Source: Coprinellus micaceus
Taxonomy: Eukaryota; Basidiomycota; Agaricomycetes; Agaricales; Psathyrellaceae
DNA length: 64,000 nucleotides
Reading direction: 5' to 3'
NCBI GenBank assembly: GCA_951394405.1
Contig: OX596345.1
Coordinates: forward strand, 620,001 to 684,000
The position numbers and the translations under genes were made by a program. The notes below the pieces were generated by a model. That model ran no database searches. It saw nothing but the letters and a program-made list of their open reading frames with translations, and was not told the origin of the DNA. Below are positions 46,323 through 57,650 of the stretch, one piece after another. Position 1 is the stretch's first letter, and the number at the start of each line of letters is the position of its first letter.

Positions 46323-47690
46323 TACCCTGGACCTTCCACCGCCTCACCCCCTTCCCCGTCCACATAGAAACCCCACACAACAGCCTCAATACAATACAAC
46401 ACAAATGAATGAATGAATGAGCTCTCTCGAAGGCGAGGCAAGGCAACAACAAATGCCCCTAACTCCCATCACCCCTCCCTTCCTCCGCCTCCGCCTCATC
46501 GCACCCTTCCCTTCACAACGACGTCACCACTGCCCTTCCGCCCCTCACAAATCCTTATCAGCCTGATTGCATCACCAATTCCCTTTTTCTCTTCCTCTTC
46601 CTTTTCAGGTAACCACTTGATTGACGTCTAAAGTCCGACGACAACGACGACGTACTTCCTATTCGAGCACATCCCAGACCTCCCCAGAGTCCAGACCTTT
46701 TCCGTTTCGGGCCTCCTGCCTCGGCTCAGAGTTGCGTCGAATGCAATGCGGGGCAATGCATCCCCTCCTCCGAGCCTGAGCCCACCCAAACCCCCGAGTC
46801 CCGACGTTCCCCGACATGCGATCCGAGCCCGCGAACGAGCGAGGTCTCCGTTTCACTTCGGCCTTTCGTTGACTTGGGATGACATACGCTACACAAGTAT
46901 GTACGGCGGGAGGCCTACGCCGGTCGTCTAACAGGATCTAACTAACACTCCTCTCCCTCGTCGCTGCCTGTGCCTGGACACAGGTCCAAACGCACTACCA
47001 TCCATTCCTTGGGGTGGGTAGCACCGTAGTACGCACCCTCTGCCCTCGCCCCACACCATCCCAATTTCCATATCCGAAACGCTCAGCTATGCTTTGTTTA
47101 CTCGGAGAATGGAAGGCTTTCATTCCCAATGCACTTGTCGATCCTTCTCGAAGGAACCCTTTCCTTTCCTTGCTGATCCTTCCCCTCTCCATTCTCCCGG
47201 CACTAAACCATAATAACGTTACCCTTGTCTCGTACCGAACAACGTGATCCTAGCGTTGCTGTGTACGTGGACCAGCGTGGACCTATACACTCCTCTGGGC
47301 TTAGGTGGGTCCGGAAGGCCAACGGAAGGGAAGGCGCGTATCGGTATCGAATAACCAGTGCTGTTATGATCCGGCGGTGGTGCTCCTAGAACGGAATGGA
47401 GGTTGTGAGGGTCTATACTAGTGTGGAGATGGGCCCAGGGAGACCTAGAGGTCCAAGGACCCAGGGGTACAGCTAAACCCTCTCTTAGCGCTGCAGCCTG
47501 ACCTAACTGCTACAGCCGCCTTACGACGACGCGGGGGCTGTGGGGACCTCCGAGCGAAACATTGATCATGATCTGCGGAACGGGAAGTTCACCCCGCCTC
47601 GTCGGGACTGGGAGAGCCCGAAGGAAGAAGGGGCGATTCGGGGGAAAAGGTACAAGGCGTAAGTAGGCCAAAGCGGGATTTGAGAGCAGA
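46323..47690. other. CT-rich region right of the Helitron
   Basis: Pyrimidine-rich plus-strand sequence, no recognised gene. It resembles the left flank of the Helitron (37-38.8 kb) in composition. Confidence 0.4.
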
Positions 47691-47762
47691 AGCAGCATGG
47701 CGCAGTGGTAGCGCGCGGGGCTCATAACTCCGAGGTCACTCGATCGAAACGAGTTGCTGCTA
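47691..47762 (+). tRNA. Initiator tRNA-Met (CAT), copy 2
   Basis: All 72 bases identical to the gene at 19024-19095, with the same AGCAGCA/TGCTGCT acceptor stem, CAT anticodon and ATCGAAA T-loop of eukaryotic initiator tRNA. Downstream T-runs (TTTTG, then TTTTTTT near 47784) can serve as Pol III terminators. Flanking DNA is unrelated to that of copy 1. Confidence 0.95.
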
Positions 47763-50544
47763 ACGATTGGTTTTGTTTTCTTGTTTTTTTCTGCCCTCTG
47801 GTTCTTTTCTGGCGATACTAGCAATCGGAAATCCATCGCGGGCCCGGTAACGCTGGGTAGCGGACAGAGTCCCTCTTATCGTTTTATCACGTAGCTCCCT
47901 ATGCCTTCACATCTATGGTACTTCAAAGTATACAAATGTCTCTAGATCTGGCCTTAAGGCCACCCCTTTTCTTCTCTTCCATCTCACATTATCCTCGAAC
48001 CACGGGCAGGTAAGGGCCTAGCCGATCACCTTCCCATCCATCCCTAAAACCCTCCAGAGAACCACCTCCCTTCCCGAGATACACGCAATAATCCCTCCTT
48101 CGCCCCTCTTACTTACACCTGCGGTGGCCGGTACCCGCACGAAGTACGCAATAATTGTACATGTAGCTTCGGCGGAGGGAGTCTATCTCAGTCTAGAGGA
48201 ACCGAGCCTTCGAAGTCGGCCTCGAGGCAGGGATCACCGTCAGGTCTCGCTCGAATAGGTGGGAGGGGATCGTTTATGGGTATGCTGGTACCAAATACGA
48301 TATACGATATCGTGGACTGTGATTATACCCAGGTGAGCCTGTCACCCATCACGCGGGATGTGTCCTCCCTTACATCTATACAGGGCCAGGCTCCTATCAT
48401 TGGTGTGTGGAGGTCAGACGATACAAGTATATAGTGCGCAGGGTACGGCCAAAGACCCTCGTTCCATTTCCCCGCAAGGCCTTCTGGACCTTCGGATTGT
48501 TAGGCTTTCGCCTGATTTAGTTGTGGAAGCGGGACAGATAGAGGGGTGAAAGAGTGAGGAGGTGAAGTATACATGACTTCTATGCAGGGTACCCGGGTTG
48601 ATATCCAATGCAGTTCAGGGAGAAGGTCACCTCGATCCCTTCACCTGCCTTGCCAGTCGAGCCTTCCCCCCCATAAAAGCTTGAGCGATCTTGGCTGGGA
48701 ACAGCAGACATGGGAGGGTTGGCTTAGCTCGATTAAGTGCTCGGGCCTATATTCTCCAAGACTCCCAGCCAAGTTCACGACTCGTCGACTATCTTGGGGA
48801 AGCGCCCTTAAGCGCCCACTCCCACGCGTCGTCCACGTTTCCCCGTGCAGAGCGTATCTCGAACGTGCGTAACTCGGCGCTGCCCTTTCGAAGCCTCGCG
48901 CCCGTAACGAGTTAAACGGTCCCTTGACTTTCGCCCCAACACACGAGGCGACTTCACTTGGTTGTAGGGCCTCATGACCATGACGACACCCCTCGAGGTT
49001 CGAGATAAGCTGGTGCAGCAATGTCATGGGACGTACTAGAACATCGCCTAGAATAGGTCTTTCCAACTAACTTTAAAGCGTACCCGCACAGATATGGATC
49101 CACTGGGTTTCGGGGACTTTAGATGTCGTGGACGGAATGAACGGGAGATATTCCATCGGAAGGGCAAGAAGCGTTGGGGTCGAGTATCATACTCGAAGTG
49201 GACACCTTTGGCCGCTGAATGAAAGCGGCTCTTTACAGCTTGTAAAGACGTAGTTCTCCGAATACAGCGCCCCCTGGGGTAAGTTCGACATAATCTACTG
49301 ATCAATACACTTACACTGGATCCAGGTTCTATAGCTTCTAAGTATGCTTCTATGATTGTGGGCGCTGAGCCCGTTATCGCCACTCCACACAGCGAAGGAA
49401 GTTGTTTGGTGTTCCGCGATTCATTGAACGAGAGGGTGTGGTGGAAGTGGGGTATCAGAAGCCTTGCGCATATGTCAGCTTAGCCGTCGAACTCCGTTAT
49501 CCTGCTGTGCTGCCTTTAAGCTATGGGGAAGGTGTGGAGAAGGCAAGTATAAGTCGTACCTGTGACTGCGTGCATGCAAGGAAGCAGCGTGCCTCGAGGA
49601 GCAGTGCGCGCTATGAAAGGTGCAAGTAAGGTCAGAGATGTCCGATTGACCGTGTGCCCCGTAGGGAGCACGGGATGTAGCGAGGGCGTTATGACCGCGA
49701 GAGGCGGCGTGCGCACCAGTCTGTCGCACATACCCTAGGAAGGCAGCTCTGACGTCGAGGTTTTAATGAACTTCAACAAACTAGAGAAGATAACATCGAT
49801 TGTCATAACCGTGGGGCAGCCCAGCCAGTCACAGTTCTTTTAATTTCGGTACGAACCTGCGAAGGAGTGGCTATGGCACCTTTCATTTTCATAGAACAGG
49901 ACCGGGAAACGCCCTCGGCTCGGGCCAGGCTAGGCCGCAGTTGGTCGTGGCGAGATCGCCCTTGCATATCGATCGACCATGCCTCCCGACCTCGGGAAGT
50001 TCTCCGAAGCCAACTTGCAGTGAATGGCATGTGTAGGCTGCGTGTCGATCAACCGTGGTTTTGGCATGATTCCCGAGTGATGAGAGGTGAGGCAACGTAG
50101 CTTGTCGAGGAGTTTCGGGCCTGCTGATCAACCGATCGTGAGGGAACCTCGCACATATAATGCCTGCAAAGCCTGCGGTTGCGATAACGGGAGGGCCGCA
50201 GTCGATCGCGCGGAGCCTCGCCAGCAACCTTGAAATATGCTTCTGTGCGTGGCTACTACAGTGCCGAAGTAGCTGTAATCCCATCGTTCCGCAATCTGGA
50301 CGACGCACCGTCCATAAGCGCCCAAGTCCACCCCCATCACTACCCGAGCCACCCGAGCCGCGACGTCAGTTTCTCCGGCCACATGGTCTACATCTGAGGC
50401 GGATCGGATTTAGACGACGCGGCTCTCCTAAAATGTAACAATCCCAGGTGGTACTTACGTCTTCGCATCATCGTTTATGACTCGACGCAATATGTTCGAT
50501 GATTTGCTGGTAACCGGGTCGTTCACCATACCTTCACCGTCATC
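47763..50544. other. Gene-poor region between tRNA-iMet and the acetyltransferase
   Basis: About 2.8 kb with only short ORFs on both strands (up to 141 codons), none with family features or connected exons. Nothing specific identified. Confidence 0.4.
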
Positions 50545-51165
50545 ATGGCAGCATCTGAAGAGTTCATAACGCTTTATTCGCCCACAAAACGAGTCAAACT
50601 CACCTCCCCAATACCCGAATACGACGAGAGCATCGCTGCGCTCCGGTGTGCTTCCACCACCCTTCAATACCTCAAGTTTTTCCCAGAGACATTCTCAACG
50701 GAGGAAGCTCGCGCACGAAGGGAGTCCCGAGCTAAAGAGACGGACCTCATCGATCTGTATGTCTTCGCGCTGGGCGACGACGGGGAGTACGAGTTGGCTG
50801 GGTCGACAGGCGTTTTCAAGATGGATAACCTTTTCAAGTGCTGCGAAGGCGGAATCCTTGTGGCACCCAAGTTTGTGGGGAAGGGCTTGACGGCGGAGAT
50901 CTTCTACACCCTCTTTCAGTATATGTTTGAGGAGAAGGGATTCCATAGGATGTCGTTCGAGACGTCTGTGGAGAACGAGCCGATGAGGGGATGGTTTGAG
51001 AAGGCGGCTGGGATACGGTTGGAGGGGGTGAGGAAGGAGTGGTGGACGGACAAGCAGGGCGGGTGGACGGACGTTGCGAGCTATGCGTTGTTGGAAAGGG
51101 AGTGGAAGGGGGAAGTTAAGGGGAAACTGGAGAAGAGGATGTTAGCGAGGTCGAGTCGGAGCTGA
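50545..51165 (+). CDS. GNAT-family N-acetyltransferase
   Basis: Single-exon 206-aa protein resembling RimJ/RimL-type GNAT acetyltransferases, which move acetyl from acetyl-CoA to an amine. Seen: an N-terminal part with FFPETFSTEEARARRESRAK; strands YVFALGDDGEYELAGSTGVF, the GILVAPKFVGKGLTAEIFY block that occupies the acetyl-CoA pyrophosphate-loop position (FVGKGL for the usual Q/RxxGxG/A), and HRMSFETSVENEPMRGWFEKAAGIRLEGVRKEWW, matching the strand-helix pattern in which RimL-like enzymes carry N-x-x-S/A. A basic C-terminal tail follows. The ATG follows a run of CAT/CACC typical of fungal start contexts. The acceptor (protein or small amine) is unknown. Confidence 0.8.
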   Translation: MAASEEFITLYSPTKRVKLTSPIPEYDESIAALRCASTTLQYLKFFPETFSTEEARARRESRAKETDLIDLYVFALGDDGEYELAGSTGVFKMDNLFKCCEGGILVAPKFVGKGLTAEIFYTLFQYMFEEKGFHRMSFETSVENEPMRGWFEKAAGIRLEGVRKEWWTDKQGGWTDVASYALLEREWKGEVKGKLEKRMLARSSRS

Positions 51166-52450
51166 TTTAAAACGTAAACGATTTAGGAATTACCTGGTGC
51201 CAGTTCCTGAACTGGGGTGCATTTCAGACTCGCCAAAGTGGCGAGGACGACCCCCTGGGCGCGGCAGAGTGATAACGGAGAAGGACTCCGGCGCTTTATG
51301 ATCATGTAGGAGGTAGTCATTCCCCACTACCCTCGTGGACCAGACACCTGGTCAAGAAAGATCGACGATGTTTGAAAGGGATGCCCATCGGTGGGAGACG
51401 TCGCTTTGAGGAGGTCTTTTTTGTCGAGATGATGGCTCCGGGCTATGATGATAGGAAGGAAAGCGGACCCTTCATCTCCTCGCTTCACAAAAACCACTCC
51501 GAGCTTGGAACGACTACAGGAAGGCACGCTTAGCGGTTCTCCAGCGGCAGCGCTAAGGTAGAGGGGAAGGGACATGAGCGCAGGAAGAGAACGCTCGCCT
51601 TCTGATGTCAATGACGCAGGTTCGAGCAGGACAACACACGTGATTCCTGACTTGGGCGCCTATTTTAACGTGCCCCGTTTACTCCCGTATGCCCAGAGCA
51701 CTAGATGCTTCCGTAAAGCCCATTCGTCCCTGTGATACGCTACCTGCCCCGTCCGCGGATATGAAGGGTGTCACATAATTGAAGAACGCTTAACCACCCT
51801 CAGTTTTGAATTGGACCGGTCCTATACTCTTTGTATCTTTCACAACGTGGCCCAAACATTCCGCGGCAGAAGATAGGTATGGACACATGGAAGATGCGTA
51901 CCCTTCAGTTGGTAAGCCTCCCAGTGATAACCAAGCTATCGTTTGCCATTCACATTAGATGTTTTCCTCTGAGAATTCGAAAGTCCACCTTGACGGGACT
52001 TGCTTGCCCCTTCTGTCAGCCGTCGCCATGAAGAGCCCTTCTGTGACAGCCTTGTGCCAAGTGTCATGATAAGAGTGCAGCAGCTGCTCAGGCGAGTGCC
52101 TCGCCTGAGGGAACATGAGTCTGGCGGGTTTCCCGATGCTCTTCGTCAAGTCTTCGATTTGATAAGCCCTCTTTGTCCTGTCGAGGGATCATCAATATTT
52201 CCCAACGCCGAGATACCAGAAGGAAGACACGCTGAGCGCTGCTGCCACCGATTCGGAAAATCTGACCAAGTCTGATTCTAAACACCTCGCAATCGCAGCA
52301 CTGTAGCCCATATACGGGTTGACATAATTCATCTGACGCAATGATCGCATGGGTTCGAAGGAACCGCGGTTTGTCAGATTGTTGTAGGCGCTTACTGAAA
52401 ACCATGAACGACGCGCACCCTGCACTGGGGGTACGTACTGGCATCCTGCC
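51166..52450. other. Intergenic region
   Basis: No supported gene. The right end, from about 52450, is the promoter of the Old Yellow Enzyme gene. Confidence 0.45.
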
Positions 52451-52458
52451 GTATAAAT
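52451..52458 (+). promoter_or_regulatory. TATA box candidate for the Old Yellow Enzyme gene
   Basis: GTATAAAT, about 82-89 bp upstream of the ATG at 52540. Confidence 0.55.
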
Positions 52459-52539
52459 GGGTGGCCATGGAGAGGCAGAGAAGGCAGAAACAACCCCCTT
52501 TACCCGTCTAACCCACAAAACCAACCATCTCGAAGCGTT

Positions 52540-53874
52540 ATGCCTGCTATCGCAGCGACTAAAGCCCTCTTCACCCCTCTCAAGGTGGGCGACATCACTG
52601 TCCCCAACAGGACCCAGATCGCCGCCATGACCAGGAACAGGTCTATTAAGACTGTCCCTTCCGACCTCATGGCCGAGTACTACGCTCAACGCGCCCGAGG
52701 AGGAGCTGGCCTCATCGTCACCGAAGGCGTCTTGATCACTCGTCAAGGGTTGGTCGTTATCTCGCGCACACCAAAGTACCTGACTGACCCCTCCCCCACC
52801 CCTTAGTACCGAATGGGAGGCCGCTCCAGGTCTCTGGAATGCGGAGCAAGTCGCTGGCTGGAAGAAGGTCACGGATGCCATCCACTCCAATGGCAGCTTT
52901 GTTTACGCCCAGGTCTGGCACCTTGGTCGCGTCTCCCACCCTGACGCGCCTCAGCAGAAGTTGGCGGGAGTTGTGAGTAAATTTTGCAAAAACCAGAAAC
53001 AAGATATTCATTATATCCGAAGCCCGTCTACGCTCCGTCTGCGATCTCTGCGCGAGGAGGCAAGTTCAGGTTCCTACCTGGGCACCCTGGCTACGTCACC
53101 CCTACTGCTCTCGAGGACCCCACTATCATCGTTGAGCAATTCAAGCAAGCGGCGATTAATGCCAAAGAAGCTGGTTTCGATGGCGTCGAGTGTAAGTGGC
53201 CCTCTTTTCTGCGGCAGAACCCCTTACTGATCTTCCGATTAGTGCATGGAGCCAATGGCTACCTGATCTCTCAATTCCTGGACAGCAACTCCAACCAGCG
53301 CACCGACAAGTGGGGCGGCAGCGTGGAGAATCGCGCCCGCTTCCCCCTCGAAGTCCTCAAGGCTCTCGTCTCCGTCTTCGGCAGCAACGTCGCGATCAAG
53401 TTGAGCCCCGCAGGAGGGTACAACGACATGGGCATGCCCCTGGAAGAAACCCTTGAGACCTTCAGATACCTCCTCACCGAAATCAGCAAGCTCCCCCTCT
53501 CCTACATCACCCTCATGCGCTACTCCCCTTACCTCGACGCCGAATACGATGGCAAGAAGCGCGCAATCATCCACGACATCCTCGAGTCATACCGCTCCTA
53601 CATCACGAACCCCAACACCAAAGTATACCTCAACGCTGGTCTCCAAGGCGATGAAGCTGCCAAGCTGATTGAGGAGGGCAAGATCGATGGTGGGGCCTTT
53701 GGGATATCCGCCCTCCTTCATCCAGACTTCGCCAAGAGGTTCAAGTACGGCAAGCCCTTGACCAACGTCCCCAACTATCCCCTCATGCAGATCGGCGCTG
53801 GAGAGGACCCGGAGAAGTGGGACGTTGGGTTCACCGACTACCCTGAAGCCGAGTATGAAGAGTCGGAGATTTGA
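52540..53874 (+). CDS. Old Yellow Enzyme (FMN-dependent ene-reductase)
   Basis: Predicted 391-aa NADPH-dependent FMN oxidoreductase of the OYE family, which reduces activated C=C bonds and is tied to electrophile or oxidative stress and secondary metabolism in fungi. Exons: 52540-52748, 52807-52972, 53023-53191, 53243-53874; frames join cleanly. Family features: N-terminal LFTPLKVGDITVPNRTQIAAMTRNR, ARGGAGLIVTEGVLI, the QVWHLGRVSHPD block, substrate-binding H183 and N186 with Y188 in ELHGANGYLISQFLD, DKWGGSVENRARFPLEVL, and the FMN-phosphate region around VYLNAGLQGDEA and ALLHPDFAKRF. All expected active-site residues that I could locate are present and length is typical. The physiological substrate is unknown. 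Confidence 0.93.
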
Positions 53875-54173
53875 GCTGCCTTCCCTCCCTTTGTCTACCG
53901 GGCAGTGTTCAATTAGCAATGTAAAGTGAAGATATTGTATTTGGGTATAAAATGAGGGATATGTTCCATCGAAAACCCTATATTACTCCTGCTAAAAAGT
54001 GCTGTCCGTGTAAAGCTGAAACCTTACTTGAACTCGCAAGTAAGGTGGCCGGTGAAAGCGAACAGCATCTGCATGCCCTTTGAGGACAAAAGAACGCTCT
54101 ATGGCAAACAGGGAATGTCGAAATTGTGGTGTCTTCCATACGTCTCTCAGGCTCCGATTGAACCTTCACCCAG

Positions 54174-56690
54174 CTAGGTACACTTGGACGTGAGCCTATT
54201 CTTCGGCCAAGGCTGCCCATATTGCTCCCACGTCGTCAGATTGTTGTTCGTATACGCCTCCTTGTACCTGGGGGGCCGAACCAGCGTCAGTAAGCTACTG
54301 CGACCTTCAATACAATATAGAGACTTACGTGTCGATATACGCCGCTGTCGGGAAATCCTTTGGATCACAGCCGGTGTTGACTGCGTCCTTAGGTTGATAC
54401 ACACGGACGTAGTCGATGCTCAGAATGCCAGGGAACTGCAGGTTCTCCAGGTCGATTGTTCCGAAGCCTTCTGAAATGCCCAAGTTCAGGATGACATACT
54501 ATAAGGTCGACACCCTGGGGTCAGCACGACTAAAATAGGTCCTTATAACATGTCACGCACCAAGGGCTCCTGGGGGATTGGTCGATCGCTAATTTCAACG
54601 CCGGTATCGGCAACCATCGCATTTGAAGTCAAAGTCCACGCCAAATCCCCGCTGTTCAACCATGTCACGTATCCGTCCTTCGAACCAGGCTTATACTCGA
54701 AGCCGTACTGAGTGAAGCATCCTCCACTGAGCTCGTAACATGTCTGGTTGGTGACCCCGAGTCCAGAGATACATTGTTGCAAGGCGCCTCCAATGTAAGG
54801 GTTCGGAATAGACTTGTCCAGGTCGTAGAAAACCATAGACGTCGAGTCGTTCTTAGCCTGATAGCGGGCATTGAATGGGGCAAATTGGGCGGATTGGGAG
54901 ACGTGGCCTGCCCCGTTCTCGACGATGGCTTCGAGAATATCGATCTCTGGTGCGGATCGACCAACATAATCTCCATTTGATTTCACAGGTCCGGGATGTG
55001 ACTCTCCTGGGCATGTGCACGCCGCTAGGTGGGGGATCGGTGACTGCTATAGCAATATCATCAGGGTTGACTCACACAATCGCTGGCCAGGTAGGAAAGA
55101 CTGATCAAGGGGTAGAACGTGAGTAGGTGATGATAACTCTGGGATGAAGAGCTTACGAGTTCGCCGCCTTTGTATTGATCTCCTTCTTCGAGTGCCAGAC
55201 GGGGCCCACTTTTGTCAGCATATGTCTGGTTAGGAAGGGTGCCAATGTCGCAGGCGTCATAACTGTATGGCCACTACAAAAACACAGTGAGTGAACTTGC
55301 CGAGTCTCTTCGGGTAAGGAGGCTTACCGTGCCGTCGTTCGTGGCACCATAACCTGCACGCCCGAGGTTGCCCATGGTCCAAGCACCGGGCCAGAATCCA
55401 CTAGAGGGCAAAAAGATCGTTTGAAACAGTTCAGACCTTTTGACCCAAGTCACACGTACCTGACAGAGCTAGAACCTGGCAACCGGGCACTAACTTCAAT
55501 CAAACCTCCAGTGAAGCAAAATTTATTCCATGATTGGAGCTGATAGCCATGAGTAAGTGCCAGACAGCTCAGCCCGTGAACGGAAAGCAACGCACCATGC
55601 CTGAACGGAAGTCCATGTCGTGGTTCGTGGACGGGTCGGCCACTCGATCCAGACGAAGTTGAAGGTATCCATCTTTGGTCGTAGCCTGGTGCGGGTCGTA
55701 CCACTCGAGATCGTTCTACACGCTCCAGTTAGTCTTCGACTCGACTCCTAATCCTCCACAAACGCTGACTCACCGTGCCCCAATAATGGATGTCCACCGC
55801 CTCCCAATACGGATCGTCCCCTGGCCAGAATGTCCTTCCGTCTTGCTCGAATTCGTCGCTGAACACAAGGACGAAATCCTCCCCGTTGAGATAGGATTTC
55901 TTTGTATACGCGGAACGCGGAGTATCCTTATCTATCAGGCCGTAGTTGCCTGGGAGGTCGGGAATCTGGCCGGAAGCATTTACACCGCCAAGGTTGAAGC
56001 CCCCTTGTGTCGTGAGCTTCTTCTCGGTGAGGTGCGAGATCATGGGGTACACAGCGCTATACGTCGGAGGTCGTGGGCGAGGATGTGGGTGAAAAGGAGT
56101 GGAACGTAGGTTGGTCAGTCGGGATCCAGGAGAGGACAGAGGAGGATAGAGCTTACAAAAGTGACAAGAGACCCGTTGCCAGGATGAATAGACATCCCAA
56201 GTTTTGCAGTCCACGAACTGTGAACATGCTTCCACCACCGTCATTTTTGCGGTCACGTCGGGGGTCGGGATTGTGAAGGAAGTCATCGGGTTCAGGTGTG
56301 TCCATGTGAAGTGGGGCCCCCCAGGTTACGGGAGACGGTGCGAGAGAGTACTACGAGGACAGAGGATACCGGTGTCAGTTGCCATATCATCCGCAGTGGG
56401 TGCGTACGTTTCGCGTACCTTGGCCGACATTGAAGCCTGTGGAGGTGACGGCGGTCAGTTACGCTCGTTCTCGATGCAAGCTTATCATAGACGAAGACAG
56501 CACTCACAATCGAATTAGTCCTGCTAGGTATACGATGTCCATTTAGTGAGCCGGAGCGGGGGTCGTCATCGAGGTGCAGGGACGTAAGGGACGCGGATGA
56601 GAGGCTCTGGCTTGGGATCCCTCGGGGATTGAGAAGTGGAGAACCGGCGCCTCGACTTGAGCTCGACCGGTTTGAACCTCGTCGGTCCAT
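54174..56690 (-). CDS. Kre6/Skn1-type GH16 glucan-synthesis protein (tandem copy B)
   Basis: Predicted 606-aa type II membrane protein of the Kre6/Skn1 family (GH16), needed for beta-1,6-glucan assembly in fungal cell walls and acting along the secretory pathway. Exons: 56690-56508, 56436-56419, 56350-56157, 56056-55774, 55715-55596, 55539-55460, 55400-55328, 55273-55157, 55100-55076, 55024-54561, 54498-54329, 54267-54174. The N-terminal Ser-rich cytoplasmic tail is followed by a membrane segment (GCLFILATGLLSLFAVYPM), then the GH16 lumenal domain: NYGLIDKDTP, FSDEFEQDGRTFWPGDDPYW, PGAWTMGNLGRAGYGA, and the catalytic ExDxxE in PEIDILEA (E391, D393, E396). The C-terminus is YKEAYTNNNLTTWEQYGQPW. 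The 18-nt second exon is also present in the paralogue. The start is the first ATG of the frame. Confidence 0.9.
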
Positions 56691-57650
56691 GATGGGGGGT
56701 GTAGTCAAGAAAGCGACGTTTGAAGGGACCGATAAGATTCAATTATCACGAAGCTTAGGGCTGAGGGGACCAGGCTCTGCCGGTGTCCAAACTTTGGAGC
56801 AAATGAGGGTGAGTGAAGAAAACGAATGGACGGTTGTGGTCGTCGACAGAGGGAGAGCGCGGACAGAGGAAAGGTGGGAGTGGGAATACAAAAGCAACGG
56901 AGTGTGGTTTAGCGAGAGATGGAAATGCTTGGAAATCTTAGCCAGAATGACCAGAAATCAAAGAATCACGCGGGGGCCCTTGGCGACCATCGCCGAGTTG
57001 CCGAGCAATCTCTTGCATCAGAGGGGTGTGGAGTCCAAGCCAACCCGAGTATACCAAGCTGGGAGCAAAACGAGAGGGGACAACTATGGACCTACAAGGT
57101 AGTTGGCAGTGTCAAGGTAAGCGCCCTACCTGTTTTGGATCTCCGTGCTCTTCCTTAGCGCTCGAGATTGATCAGCGCCGCAGCAGATAATTGACAGGGA
57201 TCGCATTTAGCCTTGCCGGCGCTTCCTCGTAACCTACGGGGTTTGGAAATTAGCGAGGGTTTCGAAGGCAACTGGCAAATCTCGGACAGTACACGAAGGA
57301 CGGCAGAACTCACGAAGGAAGGCGCCCGTAGACGGAAGACGCAAGAAACCGACCACCTTCCACGCATAGTAAATCAAAGGCACGAGCACGGCTTCACGTC
57401 ACCGAATTCTGTAACTACGATTTAATGCTAGTTATGCTAGGTATATTGGTACATGGATGGGCAGAGAAGGGAACTATTAGGGTATTAGGAATGAGAGCAT
57501 TGTGGGGTATGGAAAGCGAATGTGGATATGCGAAACGAATGGTATCAGGTGCACAGCACCAAGTCCGATAATATGGTCACTTCTTCTGTCCGTGAAACGG
57601 AACATGTCTCCACGGAGCTGTGGGTTGGCCGATCCTCGCAAGGTTTTCTT
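56691..57650. other. Intergenic region between the two Kre6/Skn1 genes
   Basis: Promoter side of copy B and 3' side of copy A, both on the minus strand. Small plus-strand ORFs (up to 157 codons) overlap the copy-B start and look spurious. Confidence 0.5.
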
